The notes beneath the pieces are model-generated. The model ran no database searches. It was not told the origin of the DNA and was given only the letters and a program-made list of their open reading frames with translations. A stretch of 64,000 bases of DNA from Cyclobacterium sp. Lineage in GTDB: Bacteria; Bacteroidota; Bacteroidia; Cytophagales; Cyclobacteriaceae. This document shows positions 16,946 through 26,065 of this stretch, in pieces. Position 1 is the first letter of the stretch, and each line of letters starts with the position of its first letter. The translations under genes were made by a program, and so were the position numbers. The stretch spans positions 62,001 through 126,000 of the forward strand of contig NZ_JABURL010000015.1 of NCBI RefSeq assembly GCF_014762705.1, written 5' to 3'.

Positions 16946-17420
16946 AAATATTGTAGTTCCATCCCATGCCGGCAAAACCGAAAAATACGAGGCTTTGGCC
17001 CCCCAGTTAGAGGCCCTATTTTCAGGAGAGACAGATCTGATCGCCAATCTGGCCAACATGACAGCTATTTTAAAGGAGATTTTTGGCTTTTTTTGGGTGG
17101 GATTTTACCTGGTGAAAAATGAGCAGTTGGTCCTGGGGCCTTTTCAGGGTCCGCTGGCCTGTACCCGGATAGGTTATGGTAAGGGCGTCTGCGGCAAGGC
17201 ATGGGAAACGATGCAAACCCAGCTAATCCCTGATGTGGAAGCTTTTCCAGGGCACATTGCCTGTAGTGCCGCCAGCCGCTCAGAAATTGTAGTGCCCCTT
17301 CTGAAATCCGGAAAGGTCATGGGGGTATTGGACATAGATTCCGATAAACTGGCAGATTTTGACCAGATTGACCAAAAATACCTGGAGAAGCTGGTCTCCC
17401 TGATCCCTGTTGAGGATTAA
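16938..17420 (+). CDS. msrC: Free methionine-(R)-sulfoxide reductase (GAF domain)
   Basis: A 160-residue single GAF-domain enzyme reducing free methionine-R-sulfoxide. The three catalytic/resolving cysteines of the fRMsr family can be placed at C75 (GPLACTRI), C85 (GKGVCGKAW) and C109 (GHIACSAASRSEIVVP), and the substrate-pocket residues in WVGFYLV and GVLDIDSD are conserved. Length is normal. It begins inside the 3' end of ribD (8-base overlap), so the two are co-translated. It likely protects methionine from oxidation in the cytoplasm. Confidence 0.9.
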   Translation: MSENIVVPSHAGKTEKYEALAPQLEALFSGETDLIANLANMTAILKEIFGFFWVGFYLVKNEQLVLGPFQGPLACTRIGYGKGVCGKAWETMQTQLIPDVEAFPGHIACSAASRSEIVVPLLKSGKVMGVLDIDSDKLADFDQIDQKYLEKLVSLIPVED

Positions 17421-17566
17421 TTTTTGCTTTTCCATCCCTGAGAACTTCCGTAAGATGGCCAAGTTCCCTGCTTCCTTTTCTTTGCCAATCCATGCCAGGT
17501 ATTTTATCCGGACAAAAAAAACCGAACAATGGAGGGATTTTCAAAAAGCTCCTTTAATTTCACCCT

Positions 17567-18148
17567 ATGAAAATTTGCTTTGCCTCCAATAATCCCAAAA
17601 AGCTGGAAGAAATCAGGGCTGCTTTGGGTGATCAATTCGAAATTGTTTCATTGGCCGATATCGGCTGCTCAGAAGAATTGCCAGAAACTGGAAATACGCT
17701 GGAGGCCAATGCCTTTCAGAAAGCCCGGTATGTAATGGATCATTATGGGGTAGACTGTTTTGCAGATGATACCGGACTGGAAGTGGAAGCCCTGGATGGG
17801 GCACCGGGTGTTTATTCGGGAAGATTTGCAGGTGAACCCAGAAGCGATGAAAGAAATGTTACCCTGCTGCTGGAAAAAATGGAGCAAAAAGAAAACCGAA
17901 AAGCGGCTTTTCGAACTGTCATTGCTCTAATTATTGACGGTAAATCCCATTCCTTTGAGGGAAAAGCAACAGGTAAAATCATCCGGCATCGTTCCGGAAG
18001 TAAGGGTTTCGGTTATGATCCGGTATTTCAGCCTGATGGTTATGAAAAAACTTTTGCGGAATTGAGCATGCCCGAAAAAAATGCCATCAGCCACAGGGGA
18101 AAAGCGGTAAGGCAACTGGCGACCTTTTTAGCAAAAAATTATGCTTAA
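17567..18148 (+). CDS. rdgB: Non-canonical purine NTP pyrophosphatase (RdgB/HAM1)
   Basis: A 193-residue house-cleaning enzyme that hydrolyses XTP and (d)ITP to the monophosphate and pyrophosphate. It starts with the family signature FASNNPKKLEEI, then FADDTGLEVEALDGAPGVYSGR, FRTVIALI, GFGYDPVF and the terminal ISHRGKAVRQL. The ATG at 17567 is the only start that keeps the first strand intact. About 146 bases separate it from msrC, with no other gene visible between. Confidence 0.92.
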   Translation: MKICFASNNPKKLEEIRAALGDQFEIVSLADIGCSEELPETGNTLEANAFQKARYVMDHYGVDCFADDTGLEVEALDGAPGVYSGRFAGEPRSDERNVTLLLEKMEQKENRKAAFRTVIALIIDGKSHSFEGKATGKIIRHRSGSKGFGYDPVFQPDGYEKTFAELSMPEKNAISHRGKAVRQLATFLAKNYA

Positions 18149-18154
18149 CCATAG

Positions 18155-18241
18155 CTGGAATACGAATCCAAATTAGGGGTTGATACAGATTATACCGTGC
18201 CCAGGGCAGGTGCGCATTATGAAATATTTATAAGTAGATGA
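18155..18241 (+). pseudogene. Orphan C-terminal gene fragment before udk
   Basis: Just after the rdgB stop, a second frame is open for 28 codons (ending YTVPRAGAHYEIFISR) without an ATG, and its TGA overlaps the udk ATG in an ATGA arrangement. Such overlaps are normal for complete coupled genes, so this looks like the tail of a gene whose body was lost between rdgB and udk. Family not recognised. A chance frame is possible. Confidence 0.35.
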
Positions 18242-18855
18242 ATAAACCTTATATCATAGGCATTACCGGCGGAAGTGCCTCGGGTAAAACCCACTTTCTG
18301 GATAAATTGCTCCATGCCTTTGAGCCTGAACAGGTCTGCTTGATTTCCCAGGACAACTATTACAAGCCCAGAAACCTGCAGCCCCTGGATGAAAGAGGCA
18401 TCCATAATTTTGACACCCCCCATTCCATTGATTTCGAACAGTATGCATCAGATATCCGGGATATTCAGGGCGGAAAAAGTATCACCCGGCAGGAATACAC
18501 CTTTAATAACCCCAATAAGAAACCGAGAATACTGACCTTTAACCCGGCACCTGTGGTGGTGGTGGAGGGCATTTTTGTACTGTACTATCCGGAACTTGCT
18601 AACCTGCTGGATCTCAAGGTTTATATTGATGCCAAAGACCATATCAAACTAAAGAGAAGAATCGTCCGGGATAAAGTGGAGCGGGGATATGACCTGGATG
18701 ATGTTTTGTACCGGTATGAGCGGCATGTGATGCCTACCTACGAAAAGTACATTGCTCCCTTTAAACATGACGCTGACCTGATCGTCCCCAATAACCATGG
18801 TTTTGAAAGGGCACTGGAGGTAATCAAAATATTTTTAAGAGAAAAAATAAAGTAG
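18238..18855 (+). CDS. udk: Uridine kinase
   Basis: A 205-residue P-loop kinase that phosphorylates uridine and cytidine in pyrimidine salvage. Walker A is GGSASGKT at residues 11-18; SQDNYYKPR and NFDTPHSIDFE are the nucleoside-binding segments, VVVEGIFVLYYPEL is Walker B, and RRIVRDKVERGYD is the LID region. Length is typical of Udk. It begins four bases inside a short open remnant (ATGA overlap). The next gene starts 160 bases downstream with its own promoter-like box. Confidence 0.92.
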   Translation: MNKPYIIGITGGSASGKTHFLDKLLHAFEPEQVCLISQDNYYKPRNLQPLDERGIHNFDTPHSIDFEQYASDIRDIQGGKSITRQEYTFNNPNKKPRILTFNPAPVVVVEGIFVLYYPELANLLDLKVYIDAKDHIKLKRRIVRDKVERGYDLDDVLYRYERHVMPTYEKYIAPFKHDADLIVPNNHGFERALEVIKIFLREKIK

Positions 18856-19001
18856 GCAGGTTAAGGAGACAGGTAAGTTTTTCTCGTGAAGCAGGTTATT
18901 TGTGGTTTACTCAGGTTCATTCTCCGCTAAAATACTGATTAGCAATCGTTTTGTTCACTTAATTTATTTACTATAACACCGCTTTTTTGAAAATTCTTTT
19001 T

Positions 19002-19009
19002 TATATTTG
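19002..19009 (+). promoter_or_regulatory. Candidate -7 box immediately before a hypothetical gene
   Basis: TATATTTG fits TAnnTTTG and ends only six bases before the ATG at 19016, so transcription from it would give an almost leaderless mRNA. Sequence match only. Confidence 0.35.
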
Positions 19010-19015
19010 CGGCCC

Positions 19016-19396
19016 ATGGTAAATGACTGGAAACATAATAGGTTGATACGGGAAAGGCTGACACTGCTAGTGGTCATGCTTTTTTGTGTCTTTGTTTCTT
19101 CCTCTCAATTTGCGGTTGATATTGATGTAAATGCCTCCGGTGTTGATATACAACTAGATTTAAATGGGGGTCAGGAAGAGGAGCCTTCACAGGGTGAGGA
19201 CCAAACTTTCATCCATACGGCCATTGATGCAGTGGTACCCTTTGTTTTGGTTGTTTTTGACCATGCCTACCACTTTATTTATGAGATTGCCGGAGCCGAA
19301 AGCCCCAAAGTAAATTTTTACCTGAACGTAGAACCATCTTACAATCATTTATTTGAAATTCTTTTTGAGCAGATCATTTCGGTTAATGCTCCCTAA
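19016..19396 (+). CDS. Hypothetical small membrane or exported protein
   Basis: About 126 residues from the ATG at 19016; an in-frame TTG three codons earlier lies inside the promoter-like box. It has a hydrophobic N-terminal segment (LTLLVVMLFCVFVSSS), an acidic low-complexity part (GGQEEEPSQGEDQ) and a second hydrophobic stretch (AVVPFVLVVFDHAYHFIY). This suggests either one signal anchor plus a membrane-associated helix or two transmembrane helices. I do not recognise a family. It lies about 100 bases ahead of secDF on the same strand, so co-transcription with secDF is possible. Confidence 0.5.
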   Translation: MVNDWKHNRLIRERLTLLVVMLFCVFVSSSQFAVDIDVNASGVDIQLDLNGGQEEEPSQGEDQTFIHTAIDAVVPFVLVVFDHAYHFIYEIAGAESPKVNFYLNVEPSYNHLFEILFEQIISVNAP

Positions 19397-19493
19397 GCAA
19401 ATCTTTTTCTTTCCATTATTTCTACATCCTTCGGATTACCCTTGGATACGTAGATCATTCCTTAGTTAACAAACAAATAATTAATCAATAACC

Positions 19494-22472
19494 ATGAAAA
19501 ACAAAGGTATTATCGTTTTTTTAACGGTGGTCATTACGGGATTATGCCTGTACTATCTATCCTTTACCCTGGTATCCAACAGTGTTCAGGAAAAAGCCAC
19601 TACTTATGCAACCGACGAATCGGGCAATATAGACTTTGACAAAAGGCAAACATATCTGGACTCTGTATGGAGAGAGCCCGTGTATAATTTTCTGGGCATT
19701 CCCTTTACCTATCAGGAAGTAAAAAACACAGAACTGGGCCTGGGTTTGGATTTACAGGGAGGCATGCATGTAACCCTGGAGGTATCTCCCATAGAGATTG
19801 TAAAAGGCCTTGCCGGTGGAAGTAAGGACCCGGAGTTTAACCAGGCGGTAGAAATGGCAAGAGAACGGGCTAAAACCGAAAATGACCTGTTTGTCAATCT
19901 CTTTTATCAATCATGGCAAGAACTGGCCGGTGACCGGCAGCTGAACACCATTTTTGCCACTGCGGCAAACAGGGGCCGAATCTCATTGGAATCTTCTGAT
20001 ACGGATATCCTCAATATCATCGATGACGAAGTGGAAAATGCCATTGACCGCTCTTTCAATATTCTAAGAACGCGGATTGACCGCTTTGGTACTTCGCAAC
20101 CCAATATTCAGCGGATCCAAAATACCGGAAGGATTCAAATCGAACTTCCTGGTGTAGACAATGCAGAGCGGGTAAGAAGTCTGTTACAGGGAGTGGCAAA
20201 ACTTCAATTTTGGGAAGTAGCTGAAATAGACCAATATGGCGATGCCTTACAGCAAGTCAACGCATTTTTGGTGGAAGAGGCGGCAAGCCAAAAGGCAAAT
20301 GCAACCGGTGCAGATACCAATGCCCTGGCAGATACTACCGATTTGGAAAGTGATCTGGCAAGGCAACTGGCAGAAGGAGGCTCTGAAACTGACTCTCTGG
20401 GTACCAGTGTTTCTCCTCTCTTTTCTCTATTGAAAGCCAATTATGGCCTTGTATACGAAGTAAGGGACACCATGGCTATCAATCGGGTTTTCAACAGAGA
20501 GGATGTGCAGGCCCTGTTGCCAAGAGACATTCGTTTCATGTGGTCGGTTAAACCTCAAGTTCAGGATGGAATGGAGTTATTGGAACTGCATGCCATCAAA
20601 GCACCGAGAGGAACAGACCAGGCACCTTTGGAAGGCGATGTAATCACAGATGCAAGACAATCGCTGGACCAAACTTCCAGGCCTGCCGTTAGCATGCAAA
20701 TGAATGCTGAAGGAGCCAGGAACTGGCGACGACTGACTGCAGAAAACATAGGCAACAGAATTGCGGTGGTCCTGGACAATTACGTGTACACCGCTCCTAC
20801 GGTACAGGGTGAAATTCCTTCAGGCCAATCAGAAATCACGGGTAATTTTACCATGGAAGAAGCCAAGGATTTGGCAAATATTCTTAAATCCGGTACACTA
20901 CCAGCGCCTACCAACATAGTAGAAGAAGCGATAGTCGGGCCTACGCTGGGCGTGGAGGCAAGAAATCAAGGTATCAATTCCATGATTGCCGGTTTGGTCC
21001 TGGTGGTGTTGTTTATGGTAGCCTACTATTCCAAGGGCGGTTTGGTGGCCATTGCTGCCTTGCTCTTCAACATCTTCTTTATTCTGGGTATTCTGGCCCA
21101 ATTGGGCGCCGCGCTAACGCTTCCGGGCATAGCGGGTATTGTACTGACCATCGGTATGTCCATTGATGCGAATGTATTGATTTTTGAAAGAATCAAGGAG
21201 GAGTTGAGAAACGGAGCAGGCATTTTGCAGGCGATTAGCAGTGGTTATGACAAGGCATTTAGTGCCATTCTTGACTCCAATGTCACTACTTTTCTTACCG
21301 GTGCCATATTGTACTCCTTAGGCCAGGGACCTGTCAAAGGTTTTGCCATCGTATTAATGATCGGTATTGCATCTTCCTTTTTCTCTGCTGTATTTATTAC
21401 CCGGGTTATTGTGTACTGGATGAGCAAAAAAGGAGAGAAGAGTACCATCTCTTTTGCTACCCCCTTCACCAGGAACTTATTGTCCAACCTCAATATAGAC
21501 TTTTTGGGCAAAAGAAAAGTTGCTTACCTGATCTCAACTTCCATAATCATCATAGGTATGATCCTGGCCCTCACTTCCGGTTTAAAATTTGGAGTGGACT
21601 TTACAGGAGGACGATACTATATCGTGGAATTCAATGAACCTGTGCCTGCGTCTGAACTAAAAGTGGGTCTGGACAATGAATTTGCCGGGTCTGTGGAAGT
21701 TAAAACCTATGGAGCCAACAATATCCTAAAGGTAACCACCTCCTATCTTGTCAATGAAGACAATGAAGAGGCCAACAGAGAGGTGGAAAACAGGATAAAA
21801 GAAGGTATTGCCAGTGTGACCGGTTTCAATTTTATTGAGGATGCCAACCAAATGTCCGATGGGGCTTTTGCTATCACCGGGTCCAATAAAGTGGGTGCCA
21901 CGGTAGCTGATGATATCAAAAACTCCTCCCTGGAGGCCATGTTTTTTTCATTGGTAGCCATATTCCTCTACATACTGCTGAGGTTTAGAAAATGGCAATT
22001 TTCTCTGGCGTCGATTGTCGCATTGATACATGATGCCATGTTTGTGGTGGCAGCTTTTGCCATTGCAAGTGCCTTTGGAGCCACATTTGAAATCGACCAG
22101 GTATTTATAGCTGCCATGCTGACGGTAATCGGTTATTCCATCAACGATACCGTGATTGTATTTGACCGGATCAGAGAAAACATCGAAAATCGGGGTACAG
22201 GCAAGCTGGTAAAAATGTTTAATGATGCCATAAACCAAACCATGGGCAGGACCCTGATTACTTCTGCCACCACACTTATAGTGGTATTGGTCTTGTTAAT
22301 TTTTGGCGGTGAGGTGTTGAGAGGATTTTCCTTCGCCTTATTGATTGGGGTTTTGGTTGGTACTTATTCTTCCATTTACATCGCTACTCCGGTGGTAGTC
22401 GACCTGATGAAGCGGGAATTGACCAAAGATCCCGATACCCCGACTCCGGCACCAAAGAAAAAAGTAGCCTGA
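19494..22472 (+). CDS. secDF: Protein translocase SecDF fusion
   Basis: A 992-residue fused SecD-SecF, an inner-membrane RND-fold protein that uses proton flow to help pull exported proteins through SecYEG. SecD signatures are LGLGLDLQGGMHVTLEV near residues 80-100, the large periplasmic P1 head, and GMSIDANVLIFERIKEEL in TM4. SecF signatures are LKFGVDFTGGRYYIVEF and GYSINDTVIVFDRIREN in its TM4 equivalent. A single fused polypeptide is the usual state in Bacteroidota. An insertion of low-complexity Ala/Asp/Thr sequence is present in the SecD head (about residues 265-300). A strong terminator follows directly. Confidence 0.95.
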   Translation: MKNKGIIVFLTVVITGLCLYYLSFTLVSNSVQEKATTYATDESGNIDFDKRQTYLDSVWREPVYNFLGIPFTYQEVKNTELGLGLDLQGGMHVTLEVSPIEIVKGLAGGSKDPEFNQAVEMARERAKTENDLFVNLFYQSWQELAGDRQLNTIFATAANRGRISLESSDTDILNIIDDEVENAIDRSFNILRTRIDRFGTSQPNIQRIQNTGRIQIELPGVDNAERVRSLLQGVAKLQFWEVAEIDQYGDALQQVNAFLVEEAASQKANATGADTNALADTTDLESDLARQLAEGGSETDSLGTSVSPLFSLLKANYGLVYEVRDTMAINRVFNREDVQALLPRDIRFMWSVKPQVQDGMELLELHAIKAPRGTDQAPLEGDVITDARQSLDQTSRPAVSMQMNAEGARNWRRLTAENIGNRIAVVLDNYVYTAPTVQGEIPSGQSEITGNFTMEEAKDLANILKSGTLPAPTNIVEEAIVGPTLGVEARNQGINSMIAGLVLVVLFMVAYYSKGGLVAIAALLFNIFFILGILAQLGAALTLPGIAGIVLTIGMSIDANVLIFERIKEELRNGAGILQAISSGYDKAFSAILDSNVTTFLTGAILYSLGQGPVKGFAIVLMIGIASSFFSAVFITRVIVYWMSKKGEKSTISFATPFTRNLLSNLNIDFLGKRKVAYLISTSIIIIGMILALTSGLKFGVDFTGGRYYIVEFNEPVPASELKVGLDNEFAGSVEVKTYGANNILKVTTSYLVNEDNEEANREVENRIKEGIASVTGFNFIEDANQMSDGAFAITGSNKVGATVADDIKNSSLEAMFFSLVAIFLYILLRFRKWQFSLASIVALIHDAMFVVAAFAIASAFGATFEIDQVFIAAMLTVIGYSINDTVIVFDRIRENIENRGTGKLVKMFNDAINQTMGRTLITSATTLIVVLVLLIFGGEVLRGFSFALLIGVLVGTYSSIYIATPVVVDLMKRELTKDPDTPTPAPKKKVA

Positions 22473-22497
22473 TCCATCACAATTTATCTGAAAATAA

Positions 22498-22529
22498 AAG
22501 TCAGTTCCCTGGGGACTGGCTTTTTTTTT
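22498..22529 (+). terminator. Rho-independent terminator after secDF
   Basis: A stem of about 12 base pairs including two or three GT pairs (AAGTCAGTTCCC against GGGGACTGGCTT) is followed by nine T residues. It sits 26 bases after the secDF stop. Confidence 0.8.
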
Positions 22530-22615
22530 GTTTTAAATGCAAAATAAATACCCTGAACGGGGTATTGCCTGCCTAAGCTCTCTGTTTTAAATTGCATCAA
22601 ATTTAAAATCTATCG

Positions 22616-23290
22616 ATGCAATTGTCTTTTTATTTCATAGCCTTACTTTTGGGTATTCTGTTTTCCGGAATTTACCTCATCATAGGATCTGGTCAAAAAG
22701 AGTATAAAAGAATTAACCCCCTTGTATTGTTGATATTGATAACCGGATTGCTCTCTGAAGCCATCTGGAACTATACATTGGCAACCGGAAAGTACAACTT
22801 CCTGATTTACAATATTTTATATGTTTATCTGAGACCTGCAGTAATGCTCCTGCTTTACAGCCAATTGCCCTACAGTTGTCACCTGCAAAAAAAGGTACTG
22901 CCCACCATTGCTGGATTTTTATTGCTTGGGTTGGTGATCAGCCGGTTTTTTCAATCCATTTTCACCGATATCCAGTCTTACACTTACCTGATTGGCCATG
23001 GTTTGGTATTGTTCTACAGCCTTATTTTTTTCAAGGATATTTTGGTGCAAAGTAAATTCAAAGACACCAATTTGCTTTCCCTTCCTTATTTTTGGATGGC
23101 TACTTTGGTATTGTTTTCATTTGGGGAAAGTTATATATTTTTCATTCTCACCTATTATTTCCCCAACCTGGGCACCTATGGCATGGGTCATGTATTTCAA
23201 TGGGTACAGTTTTTCGGAGGAATGATGTACCTGTCTTTCGGGCTTTCCTTTTACGCTCCCCTGATTTTTAATCGACGATATAGCTACTAA
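22616..23290 (+). CDS. Hypothetical seven-helix membrane protein
   Basis: A 224-residue hydrophobic protein with about seven predicted transmembrane segments and short, mostly basic or polar loops (for example GSGQKEYKRINP, LPYSCHLQKK, VQSKFKDTN). No catalytic or transport motif is evident; the layout resembles 7TM sensory or integral-membrane domains found alone or ahead of kinases in Bacteroidota, but no kinase is attached. The ATG at 22616 is directly followed by a membrane helix. It stands between the secDF terminator and metK. A 7-bp inverted repeat (AATACCC/GGGTATT) at 22547-22566 lies upstream. Function unknown. Confidence 0.6.
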   Translation: MQLSFYFIALLLGILFSGIYLIIGSGQKEYKRINPLVLLILITGLLSEAIWNYTLATGKYNFLIYNILYVYLRPAVMLLLYSQLPYSCHLQKKVLPTIAGFLLLGLVISRFFQSIFTDIQSYTYLIGHGLVLFYSLIFFKDILVQSKFKDTNLLSLPYFWMATLVLFSFGESYIFFILTYYFPNLGTYGMGHVFQWVQFFGGMMYLSFGLSFYAPLIFNRRYSY

Positions 23291-23369
23291 GTCAGCGTTA
23301 AGTAAAAAAATAATTTTTAATTTTAGCCATTAGATGTAGCTTTACGGCTTAATTTTAAAAACGCTTTGT

Positions 23370-24623
23370 ATGTCTTATTTATTTACTTCGGAATCGGTTT
23401 CCGAAGGGCACCCCGATAAAATTTCAGATCAGATATCAGATGCTATCATAGACCATTTTTTGGCTTTTGACCCCAATTCCAAAGTGGCTTGCGAAACTTT
23501 GGTTACCACAGGTCAGGTAATACTGGCAGGTGAGGTCAAGTCGAACACCTATCTGGATGTACAAAAAATTGCCAGGGACGTGATCAACAGGGTAGGCTAT
23601 ACCAAAAGTGAATACATGTTTGATGGCAGCTCCTGTGGAGTTTTGTCTGCCATTCATGAACAGTCCCCAGACATCAACCAGGGTGTGGATCGAAGTAATC
23701 CTGAAGAGCAGGGAGCCGGGGATCAGGGCATGATGTTTGGCTATGCCATTAATGAGACAGAGAGTTTTATTCCACTGGGATTGGACCTGTCACACAAGCT
23801 TTTAAAAGAATTGGCTGTCCTGCGAAGGGAAAATGACCAAATCAAATACCTCAGACCGGACTCCAAGGCACAGGTGACGATTCAGTACAGCGATACCAAT
23901 GTTCCAGAAAAAATCAATACCATTGTGGTTTCCACACAGCACGATGATTTCGATGAGGAAAGTCAGATGCTGGAAAAGATCAAAAAAGATATCATTGAGA
24001 TCCTTATTCCCAGGGTAAAAGCCCAATTGCCCCCTTCCATTCAAAAGCTGTTCACCGAGGAAATCACCTACCATATCAACCCAACAGGGAAATTTGTTAT
24101 TGGTGGGCCTCATGGCGATACCGGGCTTACGGGAAGAAAAATTATAGTAGACACCTATGGCGGCAAGGGAGCGCATGGTGGAGGGGCCTTTTCAGGTAAA
24201 GATCCTTCCAAAGTGGATCGCTCAGCAGCCTATGCTACCCGGCATATTGCCAAAAATATGGTGGCTGCAGGAATAGCAGATGAAGTTTTGGTCCAGGTGT
24301 CTTATGCCATTGGTGTGGCCAAACCCATGGGACTTTACGTGCATACCTATGGCACTTCCAAGGTGAATTTATCCGATGGAGAAATTGCCGGAAAAATAGA
24401 AAAATTGTTTGATATGCGACCTTTTGCCATTGAAAACCGCCTGAGGCTCAGGAACCCTATTTATGAGGAAACAGCTGCTTACGGGCACATGGGACGGGAG
24501 AGCGAAGTGGTTTCCAAAACATTTTTCTCACCCGACAAGGCTTCCATTACACTGGATGTGGAACTCTTTACATGGGAAAAACTGGACCATGTGGACAACA
24601 TTAAAAAAGAATTTGGCCTTTAA
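23370..24623 (+). CDS. metK: S-adenosylmethionine synthetase
   Basis: A 417-residue enzyme making S-adenosylmethionine from methionine and ATP. Family landmarks are [20 protein letters not shown] at the start, [30 protein letters not shown], the P-loop-like [12 protein letters not shown], and [15 protein letters not shown] with the catalytic metal- and phosphate-binding residues. Length is near the upper end for bacteria, as is normal in Bacteroidota. The 80-base leader shows no recognisable SAM riboswitch. A terminator follows about 20 bases after the stop, so it is a single-gene unit. Confidence 0.95.
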   Translation: MSYLFTSESVSEGHPDKISDQISDAIIDHFLAFDPNSKVACETLVTTGQVILAGEVKSNTYLDVQKIARDVINRVGYTKSEYMFDGSSCGVLSAIHEQSPDINQGVDRSNPEEQGAGDQGMMFGYAINETESFIPLGLDLSHKLLKELAVLRRENDQIKYLRPDSKAQVTIQYSDTNVPEKINTIVVSTQHDDFDEESQMLEKIKKDIIEILIPRVKAQLPPSIQKLFTEEITYHINPTGKFVIGGPHGDTGLTGRKIIVDTYGGKGAHGGGAFSGKDPSKVDRSAAYATRHIAKNMVAAGIADEVLVQVSYAIGVAKPMGLYVHTYGTSKVNLSDGEIAGKIEKLFDMRPFAIENRLRLRNPIYEETAAYGHMGRESEVVSKTFFSPDKASITLDVELFTWEKLDHVDNIKKEFGL

Positions 24624-24643
24624 ACAAAAGGTTAACGAATAAT

Positions 24644-24674
24644 AAAAAGGCAACCCGTCAGGTTGCCTTTTTTT
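24644..24674 (+). terminator. Rho-independent terminator after metK
   Basis: AAAAAGGCAACC pairs perfectly with GGTTGCCTTTTT around a CGTCA loop, followed by more T residues. The A/T flanks make it potentially bidirectional. Confidence 0.85.
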
Positions 24675-24741
24675 ATTTCAATTATAAGGGTAAATTGAAG
24701 TGTTGTTAAAATTTTCCCTACCTGATTTACTCCATTCAATC

Positions 24742-25258
24742 ATGAACCACACATCCAACTATTTGAAAAGTAGCCTCGACCTTTTGCATTCGTATAAAAA
24801 CCTGGGGGAAAAGGCCATGGAACAAGTCCCTGAAGAAAAGCTTTTTTGGCAATATAACGAAGAAAGCAACAGCATGGCAACCATCGTCAAGCACCTTTCG
24901 GGAAACATGCATTCTCGCTGGACTGATTTTTTTGACCACAGATGGAGAAAAACCCTGGCGGGAGCGTGATGGAGAATTTGAAAATGACATCAAAAACAGG
25001 GACGAGATGATGCAGGTATGGGAAAAGGGATGGAAGGTGCTTTTTGATGCGCTGGAACCCCTTACTGAAGCCGATTTTGAAAAAACGGTTTTTATCAGAA
25101 ATGAGGCCCATACCGTTGTCGATGCCATCAACAGGCAAATTGCCCATTATGCATCCCATATAGGACAATTGATCTATTTGGGAAAAATGCTTGCCACAGG
25201 CCCCTGGAAAAGCCTGAGCATCCCAAAGGGACAATCAAAAACATTCAAAAAGCCTTAA
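24742..25258 (+). pseudogene. DinB-superfamily (DUF1572) gene interrupted by a +1 frameshift
   Basis: Two overlapping reading frames together encode one DUF1572/DinB-like protein. The first frame (from ATG 24742) runs KSSLDLLHSYKNLGEKAM to MHSRWTDFF and then goes out of phase. The second frame continues with TTDGEKPWRERDGEFENDI and ends with the family histidines in AHYASHIGQLIY. Removing one T from the T7 run at 24927-24933 restores WTDFLTTDGEKPW and a 171-residue protein, the normal family length. The three expected metal-binding histidines (in IVKHLSG and AHYASHIG) are all present. It is therefore either a recent frameshift, a sequencing error in a homopolymer, or a slippery site. DinB-like proteins are four-helix bundles, often thiol-dependent transferases; the role here is unknown. 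Confidence 0.75.
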
Positions 25259-25301
25259 TGAATGTATATAAAGCAATAAAACCAAACTACCACAGCAATC
25301 C

Positions 25302-26063
25302 ATGTCAACAACCGAATCCAATCCCGAAATTCTCTATGAAAACCTGGCCTACCGGGACCTGATGACCTGGTTACAAAAGACCAAAAAAAAACCCTCTTTA
25401 CTAAACCGGATGACCAAAGGAACACAAAGGTCTATCAATAACCTGATACCTGAAAAAATCCATAAAGCCATCACCTACGCCATAGAGAAAATGGTCAAAG
25501 GGGTCCTGAGCGGAAATGAATACATCGGGCCCAAGGCCTACACCATCGACCGATTAAGCTTGAGGGAATACAAAGCACGAAAAAGTATAAAGCTATATAC
25601 CAAAACAGCTTCTGTGGAAGGAGCCCTAACTGGTGCCGGAGGTATATTGCTGGGTTTTGTAGATTTACCCGCTTTTCTGGCCATCAAAATGAAAATGCTA
25701 TTTGAAATAGCAGCAGCTTATGGTCACAATGTACGAGATTACAAGGAGCGGGTGTTTATACTGTACATTTTTAAATTAACCTTTTCCAGCCAGAAAACCA
25801 GGAATGAAACCATAGTAGATTTGGAAAACTGGACAGCCCATGCCCAAGCCTTGCCGGACAACCTGAATGATTTTGATTGGAGAAATTTCCAACTGGAATA
25901 CAGGGACTACATGGACCTGGCCAAACTCGCCCAGCTGATTCCCATCATTGGAGCAGGGGTAGGTGCCATTGCCAACTATAAATTGAGTCAACAACTGGGG
26001 CAAATGGCCATAAATGCTTACCGTCTGAGGTATTTTTTAGATAAAAAAAACGGCAAACCGTAA
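25302..26063 (+). CDS. EcsC family protein
   Basis: A 253-residue protein of the EcsC family. Characteristic stretches are TKTASVEGALTGAGGILLGFVDLPAFLAIKMKMLFEIA (quoted here in parts: VEGALTGAGG, LLGFVDLPAF, KMLFEIAAAYG) and the C-terminal LIPIIGAGVGAIANYKLSQQLG. The family has two amphipathic or hydrophobic segments that may associate with membrane; in Bacillus ecsC is part of an ABC transporter operon, but no transporter is present here and the biochemical role is unknown. It starts 43 bases after the frameshifted DinB-like gene, and its stop is two bases from the stop of the convergent oxidoreductase. Confidence 0.78.
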   Translation: MSTTESNPEILYENLAYRDLMTWLQKTKKKPSLLNRMTKGTQRSINNLIPEKIHKAITYAIEKMVKGVLSGNEYIGPKAYTIDRLSLREYKARKSIKLYTKTASVEGALTGAGGILLGFVDLPAFLAIKMKMLFEIAAAYGHNVRDYKERVFILYIFKLTFSSQKTRNETIVDLENWTAHAQALPDNLNDFDWRNFQLEYRDYMDLAKLAQLIPIIGAGVGAIANYKLSQQLGQMAINAYRLRYFLDKKNGKP

Positions 26064-26065
26064 GT

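Noticed and set aside
23291-23369. SAM riboswitch before metK
   Set aside because: Only 79 bases with no recognisable SAM-I, SAM-II or related core; no supporting helices found.
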